64,000 nt of DNA from Rhodobacter capsulatus (lineage in GTDB: Bacteria > Pseudomonadota > Alphaproteobacteria > Rhodobacterales > Rhodobacteraceae): contig NZ_QKZO01000006.1 in NCBI RefSeq assembly GCF_003254295.1, forward strand, positions 142,819-206,818. The letters run 5' to 3'. Under the pieces are notes generated by a model that was not told where the DNA came from, ran no database searches, and saw only the letters and a program-made list of their open reading frames with translations. The position numbers and the translations under genes were made by a program. Position 1 is the stretch's first letter. Every line of letters begins with the position of its first letter. Shown piece after piece: positions 43,037-51,690 of the stretch.

Positions 43037-43762
43037 ATGGAACGCGCCAAGATACGACTCTGTGTTACTCACCCGCTCTCGCCGGGGCAAGCCGTGCCCC
43101 TGACCGCCGATCAGGCGAATTATCTCTTTGCGGTGATGCGGCTTGGCCCGAGCGACCGGGTCGCGCTGTTCAACGGGCAGGACGGCGAATGGACGGCCGA
43201 GGTGGTCGAGGGGACGAAACGGGCGGGCGTGCTGCGCTGTCTGGGCCTTGCCGCGCCGCAGCTGAACCCGCCCGACCTGTGGCTGCTCTTCGCGCCGATC
43301 AAGAAGGAACGCACCGATTTCATCGTCGAGAAAGCGGCGGAGCTCGGTTGCGCGAAAATCCTGCCGGTGCAGACGGAATTCACCAATGCCGCGCGGATCA
43401 AACAGGACCGGCTGCAGGCGCATGCTTTGGAAGCGGCCGAGCAATGTCTGGGCACTTATGTTCCCGAAGTCAGTGACTTGCAGACTTTGCAGAAAATTCT
43501 GAAATCCTGGAACCCGGCGCGGCGCATTCTTTGGGGCGACGAATCGCTGGTCGGTCCGGCGCAGACTTTGGCCGGTCTTGCCCCCGGCCCCTGGGCGATT
43601 CTGGTCGGCCCCGAGGGCGGCTTTTCCGAGACCGAGCGACGGCAGCTGCGCGGCCTGCCCTTTGTCACGCCGGTGTCGCTTGGGCCGCGCATCCTGCGCG
43701 CCGATACCGCCGCCTGTGCGGCGATCACGCTTTGGCAATCGGCCCTGGGGGACTGGCGGTGA
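43037..43762 (+). CDS. rsmE: 16S rRNA m3U1498 methyltransferase
   Basis: SPOUT-class enzyme that methylates N3 of U1498 in 16S rRNA with S-adenosylmethionine (EC 2.1.1.193). The 241-residue protein has the N-terminal PUA-like region (ADQANYLFAVMRLGPSDRVALFNGQDGEW) and the knotted C-terminal domain with LVGPEGGFSETE and SLGPRILRADTAA, both family hallmarks. It is divergent from ubiA (12 bp). The following gene starts at a GTGA overlap with its stop. Confidence 0.94.
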   Translation: MERAKIRLCVTHPLSPGQAVPLTADQANYLFAVMRLGPSDRVALFNGQDGEWTAEVVEGTKRAGVLRCLGLAAPQLNPPDLWLLFAPIKKERTDFIVEKAAELGCAKILPVQTEFTNAARIKQDRLQAHALEAAEQCLGTYVPEVSDLQTLQKILKSWNPARRILWGDESLVGPAQTLAGLAPGPWAILVGPEGGFSETERRQLRGLPFVTPVSLGPRILRADTAACAAITLWQSALGDWR

Positions 43763-44259
43763 TCCGACCCGAGCTGCGCGCGCATCTGACACGGCAGCGC
43801 GAAGCTTATGTCGCAGGTCTGACGCTCGCCGCGAGCCTCTGGGTCGCGACGCGTGGCGGCTGGTTTCTGGCGGCTCTGGGGCTGTGCCTTGCCGCCCTTG
43901 CCGCGGGCTGGCTGGTGCTGGCCCTGCGCCGCGCCCGCTTTGCCCGGCCCGTCTCCGATCCGGGCGTGGTCGAGCTGGACGAAGGCCGGATCGGCTATTG
44001 GGGCACCGGCGGGGGGATGCTGGGCGGCACCATGGCGCTGGAGGACCTTGTCGAAATCCGCCTGCTGCTGCTGAAAGACAGCCAGTTCTGGCGGCTCAAA
44101 AGCCGCGACGGGCAGGCGCTGCTGGTGCCGGTGGCCGCGGCCGGCTCGGAAAAGCTCTTTGACGCCTTTGCCGGTCTGCCCGGCATCGACATGGGCGCAC
44201 TGGCCGCCGCGCTGGATCGGCGCATCAGCGCACAAAGCCTGTGGCGCCGTCCCGGCTGA
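43759..44259 (+). CDS. Conserved membrane protein, unknown function
   Basis: 166-residue protein with two close hydrophobic segments (about 20-52), then a beta-rich region (ELDEGRIGYWGTGGGMLGGTMALEDLVEIRLLL) that resembles a PH-like fold, and a helical end. I do not recognise a characterised family. GTG start overlaps the rsmE stop (GTGA), the clearest evidence that this reading frame, rather than the longer one upstream, is translated. gshA follows 63 bp downstream. Confidence 0.7.
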   Translation: MIRPELRAHLTRQREAYVAGLTLAASLWVATRGGWFLAALGLCLAALAAGWLVLALRRARFARPVSDPGVVELDEGRIGYWGTGGGMLGGTMALEDLVEIRLLLLKDSQFWRLKSRDGQALLVPVAAAGSEKLFDAFAGLPGIDMGALAAALDRRISAQSLWRRPG

Positions 44260-44322
44260 GGCGGCTTGACTTGGCGGCGCGGAAGAACCACCTGTTGTCT
44301 CCCAAAGGAAAGAGAGGGTCCG

Positions 44323-45693
44323 ATGTCCATTCCCCAGCAGGGCGGCGGCCCGATCGAAGATTTTGCCCAGCTTGCCGAATACCTGGCCTCGGGCGAGAAG
44401 CCGAAAAGCGACTGGCGCATCGGCACCGAGCACGAGAAATTCGGCTATTGCAAGGATGTGCTCAAGCCCCTGCCCTATGACGGGCCGCGTTCGATCCGGG
44501 CGATGCTGGAGGGGCTGCAACAGGTCTTCGGCTGGGAGCCGGTGCTGGAGGGCGGCAACATCATCGGGCTGACCCGCAATGGCGCCAATGTCAGCCTGGA
44601 ACCCGGCGGGCAGCTGGAACTGTCGGGCGCGCCCCTGGAAACCCTGCACCAGACCTGCGAAGAGGTGAACGAACACCTGACCGAGGTGCACCGGATCGCC
44701 GACCGGATCGGGGCGAAGTTCATCGGCCTTGGCGCGGCGCCGGAATGGACCGCCGAGGAAATGCCGATGATGCCGAAGGGGCGCTATCGGCTGATGAACA
44801 GCTACATGGACCAGGTCGGCACCATGGGGAAAACCATGATGTATCGGACCTGCACCGTGCAGGTGAACCTCGACTTTTCCTCCGAGGCCGACATGGTGAA
44901 GAAGATGCGCGTGGCGCTGGCGCTGCAGCCGGTGGCAACCGCGCTTTTCGCCAATTCGCCCTTCCTTGACGGCAAGCCGAACGAGATGAAATCCTGGCGG
45001 GCGAATATCTGGCAAAACCTCGATCCGGCGCGGACCGGCATGCTGCCCTTCTTCTTCGAAGACGGCATGGGCTATGAACGTTACGTCGATTACGTCCTCG
45101 ATGTGCCGATGTATTTCGTCTACCGCGACGGGCAGTATATCAATGCTTTGGGGCAGAGCTTCCGCGATTTCCTGAAGGGCGAATTGCCCGCCCTGCCCGG
45201 CGAGAAACCGACGCTGTCGGACTGGGCCGACCATCTGACCACCGTCTTCCCCGAGGCGCGGGTGAAGAAATACATCGAGATGCGCGGCGCCGATGGTGGC
45301 CCGTGGCGGCGTCTTTGCGCCCTGCCCGCGCTCTGGGTCGGGCTGATGTATGATCAGGGCGCGCTTGATGCCGCCTGGGATCTGGTCAAGGACTGGGACG
45401 CCGAGACCCGCGACGGGCTGCGCATCGCATCGGCGAAACACGCCCTGCAAGCGGACTGCAATGGCGTGAAGATGCACGATCTGGCGCGCGAAGTGGTGGC
45501 GATCTCGAAGGCCGGTCTTGCGGCGCGCAAGATCCCCGGTGCGGGCGGGCTGATCCCGGACGAGACCTATTTCCTCAACGCGCTCGAAGAAAGCATCGAC
45601 ACCGGCCGCGTTCCGGCCGATGAACTGCTCGAGAAATACCACGGCGCCTGGAAGGGCGATCTGAGCCGCATCTACGGCGAATACAGCTACTGA
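44323..45693 (+). CDS. gshA: Glutamate-cysteine ligase, plant/alphaproteobacterial type
   Basis: Makes gamma-glutamylcysteine, the first step of glutathione synthesis (EC 6.3.2.2). The 456-residue protein belongs to the plant-type (GCS2-like long) group: WRIGTEHEKFGYC, VSLEPGGQLELSGAP, YMDQVGTMGKTMMYRTCTVQVNLDFSSE and EMRGADGGPWRRLCALPALWVGL. This form can be redox-regulated by a disulfide in plants; that is not established here. The ATG at 44323 has AAAGGAAAGAGAGGG upstream; the in-frame start at 44266 is not needed. Confidence 0.94.
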   Translation: MSIPQQGGGPIEDFAQLAEYLASGEKPKSDWRIGTEHEKFGYCKDVLKPLPYDGPRSIRAMLEGLQQVFGWEPVLEGGNIIGLTRNGANVSLEPGGQLELSGAPLETLHQTCEEVNEHLTEVHRIADRIGAKFIGLGAAPEWTAEEMPMMPKGRYRLMNSYMDQVGTMGKTMMYRTCTVQVNLDFSSEADMVKKMRVALALQPVATALFANSPFLDGKPNEMKSWRANIWQNLDPARTGMLPFFFEDGMGYERYVDYVLDVPMYFVYRDGQYINALGQSFRDFLKGELPALPGEKPTLSDWADHLTTVFPEARVKKYIEMRGADGGPWRRLCALPALWVGLMYDQGALDAAWDLVKDWDAETRDGLRIASAKHALQADCNGVKMHDLAREVVAISKAGLAARKIPGAGGLIPDETYFLNALEESIDTGRVPADELLEKYHGAWKGDLSRIYGEYSY

Positions 45694-45712
45694 GACAGGC
45701 GCTTCAGGGCCT

Positions 45713-45749
45713 TCTTTTCACCTTGGCTCAAATATCCTGCGGGGTGAGA
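45713..45749 (-). repeat. GATATTTG-core element, site 6
   Basis: Minus-orientation, slightly degenerate copy (CTTTTCACCTTGGCTCAAAT then ATCCTGCGGGG on the plus strand), in the convergent gap between gshA and the FAD oxidoreductase gene. The nearby TTCCAGTGGAAGGCTTTCC stretch is also self-complementary in part. Confidence 0.6.
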
Positions 45750-45855
45750 CAGGATCGAAAAGCCTTCCAGTGGAAGGCTTTCCTGTCGAACGGGCCGCCA
45801 GTGGCGGCCCTTGGGGGGTGCAAACCCCCCGCTTCCTTCCGCGGTTCGAAGCGCC

Positions 45856-46902
45856 TCAGAGGTTGTCCTCGACCCGGAACCCCGCCGGGATCGCATCGAC
45901 ACCGTCGAGCACCAGATCGGCCATCACCTGCGCCACCTTGGGCGCCATGCCGAAGCCGATCTTGAAGCCGCCATTGACGATGAAATGCCCCTCGCGCCCC
46001 GGCCAGGCGCCGAGCATCGGCGAGCGCGAGACCGAGCGCGGCCGCACATTCGCCCAGCGCTCGATCACCTCGGCCCCCGCCAGCGCGGGCACCAGCGCGC
46101 GGGCCCGCTCCAGCACCGCCTCCAGCTGGTCATCGGTCGACGTCGGGTCGGTATAGCTGCGCTCGGCGGTCGAGCCGACGCCGACGGTGCCATTCGCATG
46201 CGGCACCACCAGCACGCCATCGGCAAAGATCTGCGGCACCGGGCCGGGATCGAGCTTCAGGATCGCCGACTGCCCCTTGACGCCATTGCCGACTTCCTTG
46301 CCGAAAGCCGCCGACAGCTCGACCAGCCCCGCAAGCCCGGTCGCATGCAGCACGATGCCCTCATCGGCCGCGTCGCCAAAGACGATCTCTCCGCCCAAAG
46401 CCTCGATCGCCGCGGCCAAAGCCGCCGCCGCGCCGCGCGGCGAGGCCCGGCCCGAGAGCGTGTCGTGAATGACAAGCCCCGTCGGCGTCACCGGCGCGAA
46501 GGCGCCAAATTCATTCACCGGGGCGATGCGCCAAAGATAATCCGCCCCCCAATTCGCCGCCGCATCCTTGGCCCGCAGCTCGGCCAGCGTCACCGCCGCC
46601 GGATCGGCGAGCGGCTGCAACCGCCCGATCCGCGCAAAGCCCGGATCCTTGCCGCCGACCTCTTTCACCCCCGCCCAGAAGGCCTCGGACATCACCAGAC
46701 TGTCGAACTGGAACTGCTTCTTTGGGTTCCACTGATCGGGCACATGCGGCGAAAGCATGCCCACCGTGCCGCCCGACGAGCCCGCGCCGATCCGATCCCG
46801 CTCGATCAGCCGCACCTTTGCCCCGCGCCGCGCCAGCTCATAGGCGCAGGCCAGACCGAAAACCCCGCCACCGCGCACCGTCACCCGATCTGCTCTTGCC
46901 AT
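45856..46902 (-). CDS. FAD-dependent oxidoreductase (DAO family), possible MnmC oxidase half
   Basis: 348-residue flavoprotein of the D-amino acid oxidase/glycine oxidase family. FAD motif RGGGVFGLACAYELARRGAKVRLIER and GGTVGMLSPHVPDQW at the start, and PMLGAWPGREGHFIVNGGFKIGFGMAP near the end, where the flavin is closed in. It is divergent, 52 bp from a stand-alone mnmD. In many bacteria MnmC fuses an MnmD methyltransferase to a DAO-type oxidase, so this could be the oxidase half (inference); glycine/sarcosine oxidase (ThiO-like) is the main alternative. Confidence 0.75.
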   Translation of the reverse strand: MARADRVTVRGGGVFGLACAYELARRGAKVRLIERDRIGAGSSGGTVGMLSPHVPDQWNPKKQFQFDSLVMSEAFWAGVKEVGGKDPGFARIGRLQPLADPAAVTLAELRAKDAAANWGADYLWRIAPVNEFGAFAPVTPTGLVIHDTLSGRASPRGAAAALAAAIEALGGEIVFGDAADEGIVLHATGLAGLVELSAAFGKEVGNGVKGQSAILKLDPGPVPQIFADGVLVVPHANGTVGVGSTAERSYTDPTSTDDQLEAVLERARALVPALAGAEVIERWANVRPRSVSRSPMLGAWPGREGHFIVNGGFKIGFGMAPKVAQVMADLVLDGVDAIPAGFRVEDNL

Positions 46903-46954
46903 CGCTTGCCCCTTTCGCCACTCTCGCGTCACATCCCCACAGGCACTATCCCCG

Positions 46955-47620
46955 ATGACCTCCCCAGACCAGAGCCCGGCCGCGCTTGCGTGGCGCGACG
47001 GATCGACGCCCGTTTCGACCCGTTTCGACGACCCCTATTTCAGCCTGACCGGAGGGCTGGCCGAAACCCGGCATGTGTTTCTGGCGGGCAACGACCTGCC
47101 CGCGCGCGCGCGCCCCGGCTTTCACGTCGCCGAACTGGGCTTCGGCACCGGGCTGAACCTTCTGGCGCTGGCGCTTGCCACCGACCAGCCGATCCGCTTC
47201 ACCAGCTTCGAGGCCTTCCCGATGTCGGCCTCGGAAATGGCCCGCGCCCATACCGCCTTTCCCGACATCGAACCCGTTGCCGAACCGCTGATTGCTGCAA
47301 TGCAGCATGGGCGGACGCAGTTTTCGCTGCGCAGCATTTCCGTCACGCTGATCCTGGGCGATGTCCGGCAAACCCTGCCGAACTGGACGGAACAGGCCGA
47401 CGCCTGGTTCCTTGACGGCTTTTCGCCCGCGAAAAACCCCGAAATGTGGGGCGAAGATCTGATGGCCGAGGTCGGGCGACACACCGCGCCCGGCGGCACC
47501 TTCGCCACCTACACCGCCGCGGGCTTCGTGCGCCGAGGTCTTGCGGCGGCGGGCTTCACCGTCACCCGCGCCCCGGGCCATGCCGGCAAACGCCACATGA
47601 GCCGCGGCGTAAAAGCATGA
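46955..47620 (+). CDS. mnmD: tRNA (mnm5s2U34)-methyltransferase MnmD
   Basis: 221-residue SAM-dependent methyltransferase that finishes the mnm5s2U34 wobble modification by methylating nm5s2U. It has the MnmC-type N-terminal DDPYFS segment, GFGTGLNLL (SAM site, 62-70) and the diagnostic DAWFLDGFSPAKNPEMWGEDLM. In Escherichia coli this activity is the N-terminal half of bifunctional MnmC; here it stands alone. The stop overlaps the start of the DMT transporter gene (ATGA). Confidence 0.88.
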   Translation: MTSPDQSPAALAWRDGSTPVSTRFDDPYFSLTGGLAETRHVFLAGNDLPARARPGFHVAELGFGTGLNLLALALATDQPIRFTSFEAFPMSASEMARAHTAFPDIEPVAEPLIAAMQHGRTQFSLRSISVTLILGDVRQTLPNWTEQADAWFLDGFSPAKNPEMWGEDLMAEVGRHTAPGGTFATYTAAGFVRRGLAAAGFTVTRAPGHAGKRHMSRGVKA

Positions 47621-48495
47621 GAGCCGCGCAGAACATCGGCCGCGGCATCTGGCTGATGGTGGCGGTCACGCTCATCTTCGCCATTCAGGACGGGATCTCG
47701 CGCCATCTCTCGGGCGCCTACAACGTCTATATGGTGGTGACGATCCGCTACTGGTTCTTCGCGCTCTTCACCCTGACCCTCGCCGCGCGCTCCCCGGGCG
47801 GGCTGCTTGCGGCGCTCGCGACGCAACAGCCGCTCGTGCAGACGATCCGCGCGCTGCTTCTGGTGCTTGAGATCGTGATCGTCATTCAGGCCTTCGTCCA
47901 CCTCGGCCTGATCGAGACCCATGCGGTCTTTGCCGCCTATCCGCTTCTGGTCGCGGCCCTGTCGGGTCCGGTGCTGGGCGAGACCGTCGGCTGGCGGCGC
48001 TGGACGGCGATCGGCATCGGCTTTGCGGGCATCCTGATCATCCTGCAACCCGGCTACGGCGTCTTCCGCCCCGAGGCGATGATCCCGCTGTTCGGCGCCC
48101 TGCTGTTCGCGCTTTATTCGCTGCTGACCCGCTTCGCGGCGAAAAAAGACCCGGCCTCGGTGTCGTTCTACTGGACGGGGCTGATCGGCGCGCTGGTGAT
48201 GACGCCCTTGGGCCTGATCTTCTGGCAACCGATGATCGCCAGTGACTGGCTCTGGATGGGGGCGCTCTGCCTCACCGCCGTCACCGCGCATTTCCTGCTC
48301 ATTCAGGCCTATGAAATCGCCGAGGCCTCGGCGATCCAGCCCTTCGCCTATCTGCAGCTGGTCTGGGTTTCGGGGATCGGCATCTGGGCCTTTGGCGACA
48401 TTCTGCGCCCCAATGTCGCCCTTGGCGCCGCCGTGGTGGTCTGCGCGGGGCTCTTCACGCTCTGGCGCGCGCGGGCCAAGGCGGAAACCCCCTGA
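47617..48495 (+). CDS. DMT (EamA) family transporter
   Basis: 292-residue inner-membrane protein with about ten hydrophobic helices arranged as two EamA repeats (the first ends near GLIETHAVFAAYPLLVAALSGPVLGETVGWRRWTAIGIGFAGILIIL, the second contains SFYWTGLIGALVMTPLGL). Likely exports or imports a metabolite or amino acid; the substrate is unknown. Starts at the ATGA overlap with mnmD, so it is coupled to that tRNA gene without an obvious functional link. Confidence 0.9.
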   Translation: MRAAQNIGRGIWLMVAVTLIFAIQDGISRHLSGAYNVYMVVTIRYWFFALFTLTLAARSPGGLLAALATQQPLVQTIRALLLVLEIVIVIQAFVHLGLIETHAVFAAYPLLVAALSGPVLGETVGWRRWTAIGIGFAGILIILQPGYGVFRPEAMIPLFGALLFALYSLLTRFAAKKDPASVSFYWTGLIGALVMTPLGLIFWQPMIASDWLWMGALCLTAVTAHFLLIQAYEIAEASAIQPFAYLQLVWVSGIGIWAFGDILRPNVALGAAVVVCAGLFTLWRARAKAETP

Positions 48496-48548
48496 TCTTT
48501 TTCTTGGCGCAAATACGCCACGGGGGTGCGGGGGTGTGAAACCCCCGC
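48496..48548 (-). repeat. GATATTTG-core element, site 7
   Basis: Minus-orientation variant copy (TTTTTCTTGGCGCAAATACG then CCACGGGGGT) with a GGGGGTGTGAAACCCCC hairpin, in the convergent gap between the DMT transporter and the lytic transglycosylase. The core differs as AAATACGCC, like site 2. Confidence 0.6.
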
Positions 48549-48554
48549 CCTGTC

Positions 48555-50501
48555 TCACCAGGCCCCGCGCAATTCGTCGGTGAACCGCACCGCCCCCGCA
48601 TCCGGCCGCCCCAGTCGCGCGCGATAGACAGGCAGGCTTTCCGCCACCCGCATCACATAGGTCCGCGTCTCGGCAAAGGGGATCATCTCCACCCAGTCGA
48701 CGACATCGACCGAAGGCGCGCGCGGATCGCCGCGCTCGGTGATCCAGCGCCGCGGTCGCCCCGGACCGGCGTTGTAGCCCGCCGCCACCAGCACCGGCGA
48801 GGTGCCGAATTCCTCCTGCAGCTTCGCCAGATATTCCGACCCCAGCCGCACGTTGTAAGACGGATCCGAGGTCAGCCGCCGCAATTCGTAAGGCTCGCCC
48901 AGCTTCTTCGCCATCATCTTCGCGGTCTCAGGCATCAGCTGCATCATCCCCCGCGCGCCGACCGGGCTGACGACGACGGGATCAAACTCGCTTTCCCGCC
49001 GCGCGATCGACAGTGCCAGCTCCTCGGGCACGACCAGCCCCGCGGGGTTCAGATCGGGCAGCGGATAATAGGCCCGCGTCAACACTACCCCCTCGTTCGC
49101 AGCCCGCTTGGCCAGAAGCAGCATCAGATGCGCGTCGTGCCATTCCTCGGCCAACCGCGCGAGGGGGGCGATCTGCTCGGGCGGCAGGCTTTCTTCCAGA
49201 TGCAACAGGAAGCGTTCCGCCAGATCCCGCGCGCCTGCCGCCTGCAACAGCTGCGCCGCCTGAAACACCGGATCCTGCACGAAGGGCGCCGCCCGCCAGT
49301 CGGGCAGCGCGGGCGGGGCGGCAAAGGCGGGGTCCAGCGGCGCGCCGATCCGTTCGGCGCAGAGCAGCCCGTAATAGGCGGTCTGCCACTGCGCGCCCTC
49401 GACCCAGGCCTGATCGGCCTCGGCGACCCGGCCGATCGCCTCCAGCGCCCGGCCGCGCCAATAGGCGGCGCGGGATTTCGAAATCGGCGTGCTGACCGCG
49501 GCCTCCAGCGCCTCGAAATGTTCAAGCGCCGTGGGCGCATCGCCCAGCTTCAACGCCGCGAACCCGGCCAGCCATTCCAGATCGCCCCAATCGGCATCGT
49601 TCGAAGGCAACCGATGCCGCGCCGCGATCTTGTAGGCAAGCCGGGCATCGCCTTGCCGCAGGAAGAACCGCGCCAGCTGGCCGCGGACCTCGGACCAAAG
49701 CTTCGGATCGCCGAGGCCCTCCGGGCTTTTCGAAAACTGGAGCACGATCTCGGCCGCGCCCACTTCCAGATCGTTGCGCCAACGCCAGACCGCCCGGTCA
49801 CGCGCCAGCCCGGCCGATCCCGCCATCCGCTCCGGCACCGCCTGCAAAAGCTTGTCCACCCCCTCGGCCCGCGCCTGCAGCGCGATCCGCGCCTCGGCCA
49901 CCGCCTTCGTGCCCGGGGTGACCAGCGGCAGCATCGCCCGCGCCCGCGCCAGACGGCCCTGATCCAGCGCCGCCTGCATCCGCCCGCCGTGGAAGGGGGC
50001 GACCAGATCGGCGTGACGGGCCAGAAACGCCGCCTGTTCCTCGGGCGTCAGGTCCAGGCTGCGCCAGGCCGCCTCGGCCACGGCGGCGGCCTTGTCGGGC
50101 TGGCCCATCGCCTGGCGCGCCGCGATCAGCGCCAGCGCGCCGGTGCCGGTCTGCGGCGCGCCATCGCCGAAATAGGCCACGGTCTCGACCGGATTGGCGC
50201 GGGCCAGCTGCGCCTCGCCCTGCTTGCGCAACAGCTCCATCCCCGGCCAATCGGCCCGCCGGGCGGCGAAATCGGCGTAATCGGCGAAACTGCCCTCGCC
50301 CGCGCGCAGCCGTTGCCATTCGATCAGATCGAAGGCCAGCGGACCGGCCAGCCGGGCCTCGGCCGCGGCTTGATCCCAGTCGGTTTTCGCCGCCGCCGCC
50401 AGCGCGCGCGTCAGGGAAACGGGGTCGTCGGCCCGCCCGGCAGGGGGCAGAAACACCACGGAAACCGCCAGCAAAGCGGCAAGGGAAAGAGGTTTGATCA
50501 T
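48555..50501 (-). CDS. Soluble lytic murein transglycosylase (Slt type)
   Basis: Periplasmic enzyme that cleaves peptidoglycan glycan strands, forming 1,6-anhydro ends. 648 residues with a signal peptide (about 1-25, ...[11 protein letters not shown]), a long alpha-superhelical region (about 30-470) and the C-terminal SLT catalytic domain. The catalytic Glu lies in [29 protein letters not shown] (E in RRESEF), with [12 protein letters not shown] further on. Full Slt70-like layout. The ATG at 50501 or 50513 starts the signal. Convergent with the DMT transporter and divergent from dapA. Confidence 0.9.
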   Translation of the reverse strand: MIKPLSLAALLAVSVVFLPPAGRADDPVSLTRALAAAAKTDWDQAAAEARLAGPLAFDLIEWQRLRAGEGSFADYADFAARRADWPGMELLRKQGEAQLARANPVETVAYFGDGAPQTGTGALALIAARQAMGQPDKAAAVAEAAWRSLDLTPEEQAAFLARHADLVAPFHGGRMQAALDQGRLARARAMLPLVTPGTKAVAEARIALQARAEGVDKLLQAVPERMAGSAGLARDRAVWRWRNDLEVGAAEIVLQFSKSPEGLGDPKLWSEVRGQLARFFLRQGDARLAYKIAARHRLPSNDADWGDLEWLAGFAALKLGDAPTALEHFEALEAAVSTPISKSRAAYWRGRALEAIGRVAEADQAWVEGAQWQTAYYGLLCAERIGAPLDPAFAAPPALPDWRAAPFVQDPVFQAAQLLQAAGARDLAERFLLHLEESLPPEQIAPLARLAEEWHDAHLMLLLAKRAANEGVVLTRAYYPLPDLNPAGLVVPEELALSIARRESEFDPVVVSPVGARGMMQLMPETAKMMAKKLGEPYELRRLTSDPSYNVRLGSEYLAKLQEEFGTSPVLVAAGYNAGPGRPRRWITERGDPRAPSVDVVDWVEMIPFAETRTYVMRVAESLPVYRARLGRPDAGAVRFTDELRGAW

Positions 50502-50639
50502 GGGCCTGTGCATGCGTTTTCAACAGGCTGCGCGCAAGCCGTGATCGTTGCAATTCACAAGTTGGCAAGACCGAAAGCCTCGCCTATGGTCCGCGCGACT
50601 TTCACCCAGGCGAATCCGCCTCAAGCTCAGGAGCGTGTC

Positions 50640-51512
50640 ATGTTCAAAGGGTCCTTCCCCGCACTCGTCACGCCGTTTTCAAACGGCGCCGTCGATTGGG
50701 ACACGCTCAAGAAGCTTGTGAACTGGCACATCGACCAGGGCAGCCACGGCCTTGTGCCGGTCGGCACCACCGGCGAAAGCCCGACGCTGAGCCACGAAGA
50801 ACATAACGAAGTCGTGCGCGTCGTGGTGGAAACCGCAGCGAAACGCGTGCCGGTGATCGCGGGGGCGGGCTCGAACGCCACCGCCGAGGGGATCGAGCTG
50901 ATCCGCCATGCCGAGGCGAACGGCGCCGATGCGGCGCTGGTCGTGACGCCCTATTACAACAAGCCGACGCAGCGGGGCATGGTGGCGCATTTCACCGCGA
51001 TGCATGACGCCTGCGCCCTGCCGATCATCATCTACAACATTCCCGGCCGTTCGGTCGTGGACATGATGCCCGAGACGATGGGGCAACTGGCGCAGCTGCC
51101 GCGGATCGTCGGCGTCAAGGATGCGACCGGCGATCTGAGCCGCGTCGCGAAGCAGCGCATGACCTGCGGCGCCGATTTCCTGCAGCTTTCGGGCGAGGAT
51201 GCGACGGCGGTGGGTTTCAACGCCATGGGCGGCGTCGGCTGCATTTCGGTCACGGCGAACGTGGCGCCGAAGCTTTGCGCCGAGATGCAGGAAGCGACGC
51301 TGCGCGGCGATTACGCGAAGGCGCTCGACTATCAGGATCTGCTGCTGCCGCTGCATATCGCGATCTTCCTCGAACCGGGCGTGGCCGGGGCGAAATATGC
51401 GATGTCGAAACTGGGGCTTTGCAGCCCCGAGGTGCGGCTGCCGCTGACCGAACTGACCGACACCACCAAGGCGGCGCTTGACGCGGCGATGAAACACGCC
51501 GGGCTGATCTGA
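50640..51512 (+). CDS. dapA: 4-hydroxy-tetrahydrodipicolinate synthase
   Basis: Condenses pyruvate with aspartate semialdehyde, the first lysine-specific step (EC 4.3.3.7). The 290-residue protein has [22 protein letters not shown], the Tyr of [10 protein letters not shown] and the Schiff-base Lys in [23 protein letters not shown] precedes the ATG. It makes the same pathway as lysC at 10-11 kb but is not linked to it. Ends in a repeat-filled convergent gap before the glutamine-synthetase-like gene. Confidence 0.96.
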   Translation: MFKGSFPALVTPFSNGAVDWDTLKKLVNWHIDQGSHGLVPVGTTGESPTLSHEEHNEVVRVVVETAAKRVPVIAGAGSNATAEGIELIRHAEANGADAALVVTPYYNKPTQRGMVAHFTAMHDACALPIIIYNIPGRSVVDMMPETMGQLAQLPRIVGVKDATGDLSRVAKQRMTCGADFLQLSGEDATAVGFNAMGGVGCISVTANVAPKLCAEMQEATLRGDYAKALDYQDLLLPLHIAIFLEPGVAGAKYAMSKLGLCSPEVRLPLTELTDTTKAALDAAMKHAGLI

Positions 51513-51537
51513 GGTCGTCCTTGATAGCGACGGAAGC

Positions 51538-51666
51538 GGGGGGCGCTGCCCCCCGTCTTGCTTTCAGCAAGCCTCCCCCCGGGATATTTCCGCCAAGGTG
51601 AAAGCAGCCCCGGTGCCCTTTTCACCTTGGTGCAAATATCCCGGGGGTCTGGGGGCAGCGCCCCCA
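51538..51666. repeat. GATATTTG-core element, site 8 (paired inverted copies)
   Basis: Plus copy at 51538-51603 (hairpin GGGGGGCGCTGCCCCCC, a CTTGCTTTCAGCAAG hairpin, core CCCCGGGATATTTC) and an inverted copy at about 51618-51666. As at site 5 the copies face each other and could pair. They lie in the convergent gap between dapA and the glutamine-synthetase-like gene. Confidence 0.75.
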
Positions 51667-51690
51667 GCCTGTCAGACCCAGCCTGTCAGA
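51663..51690. repeat. 14-bp tandem duplication at a stop codon
   Basis: CCCAGCCTGTCAGA occurs twice without a gap (51663-51676 and 51677-51690). The second copy contains the stop codon (TCA on the plus strand, 51686-51688) of the glutamine-synthetase-like gene. Confidence 0.8.
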
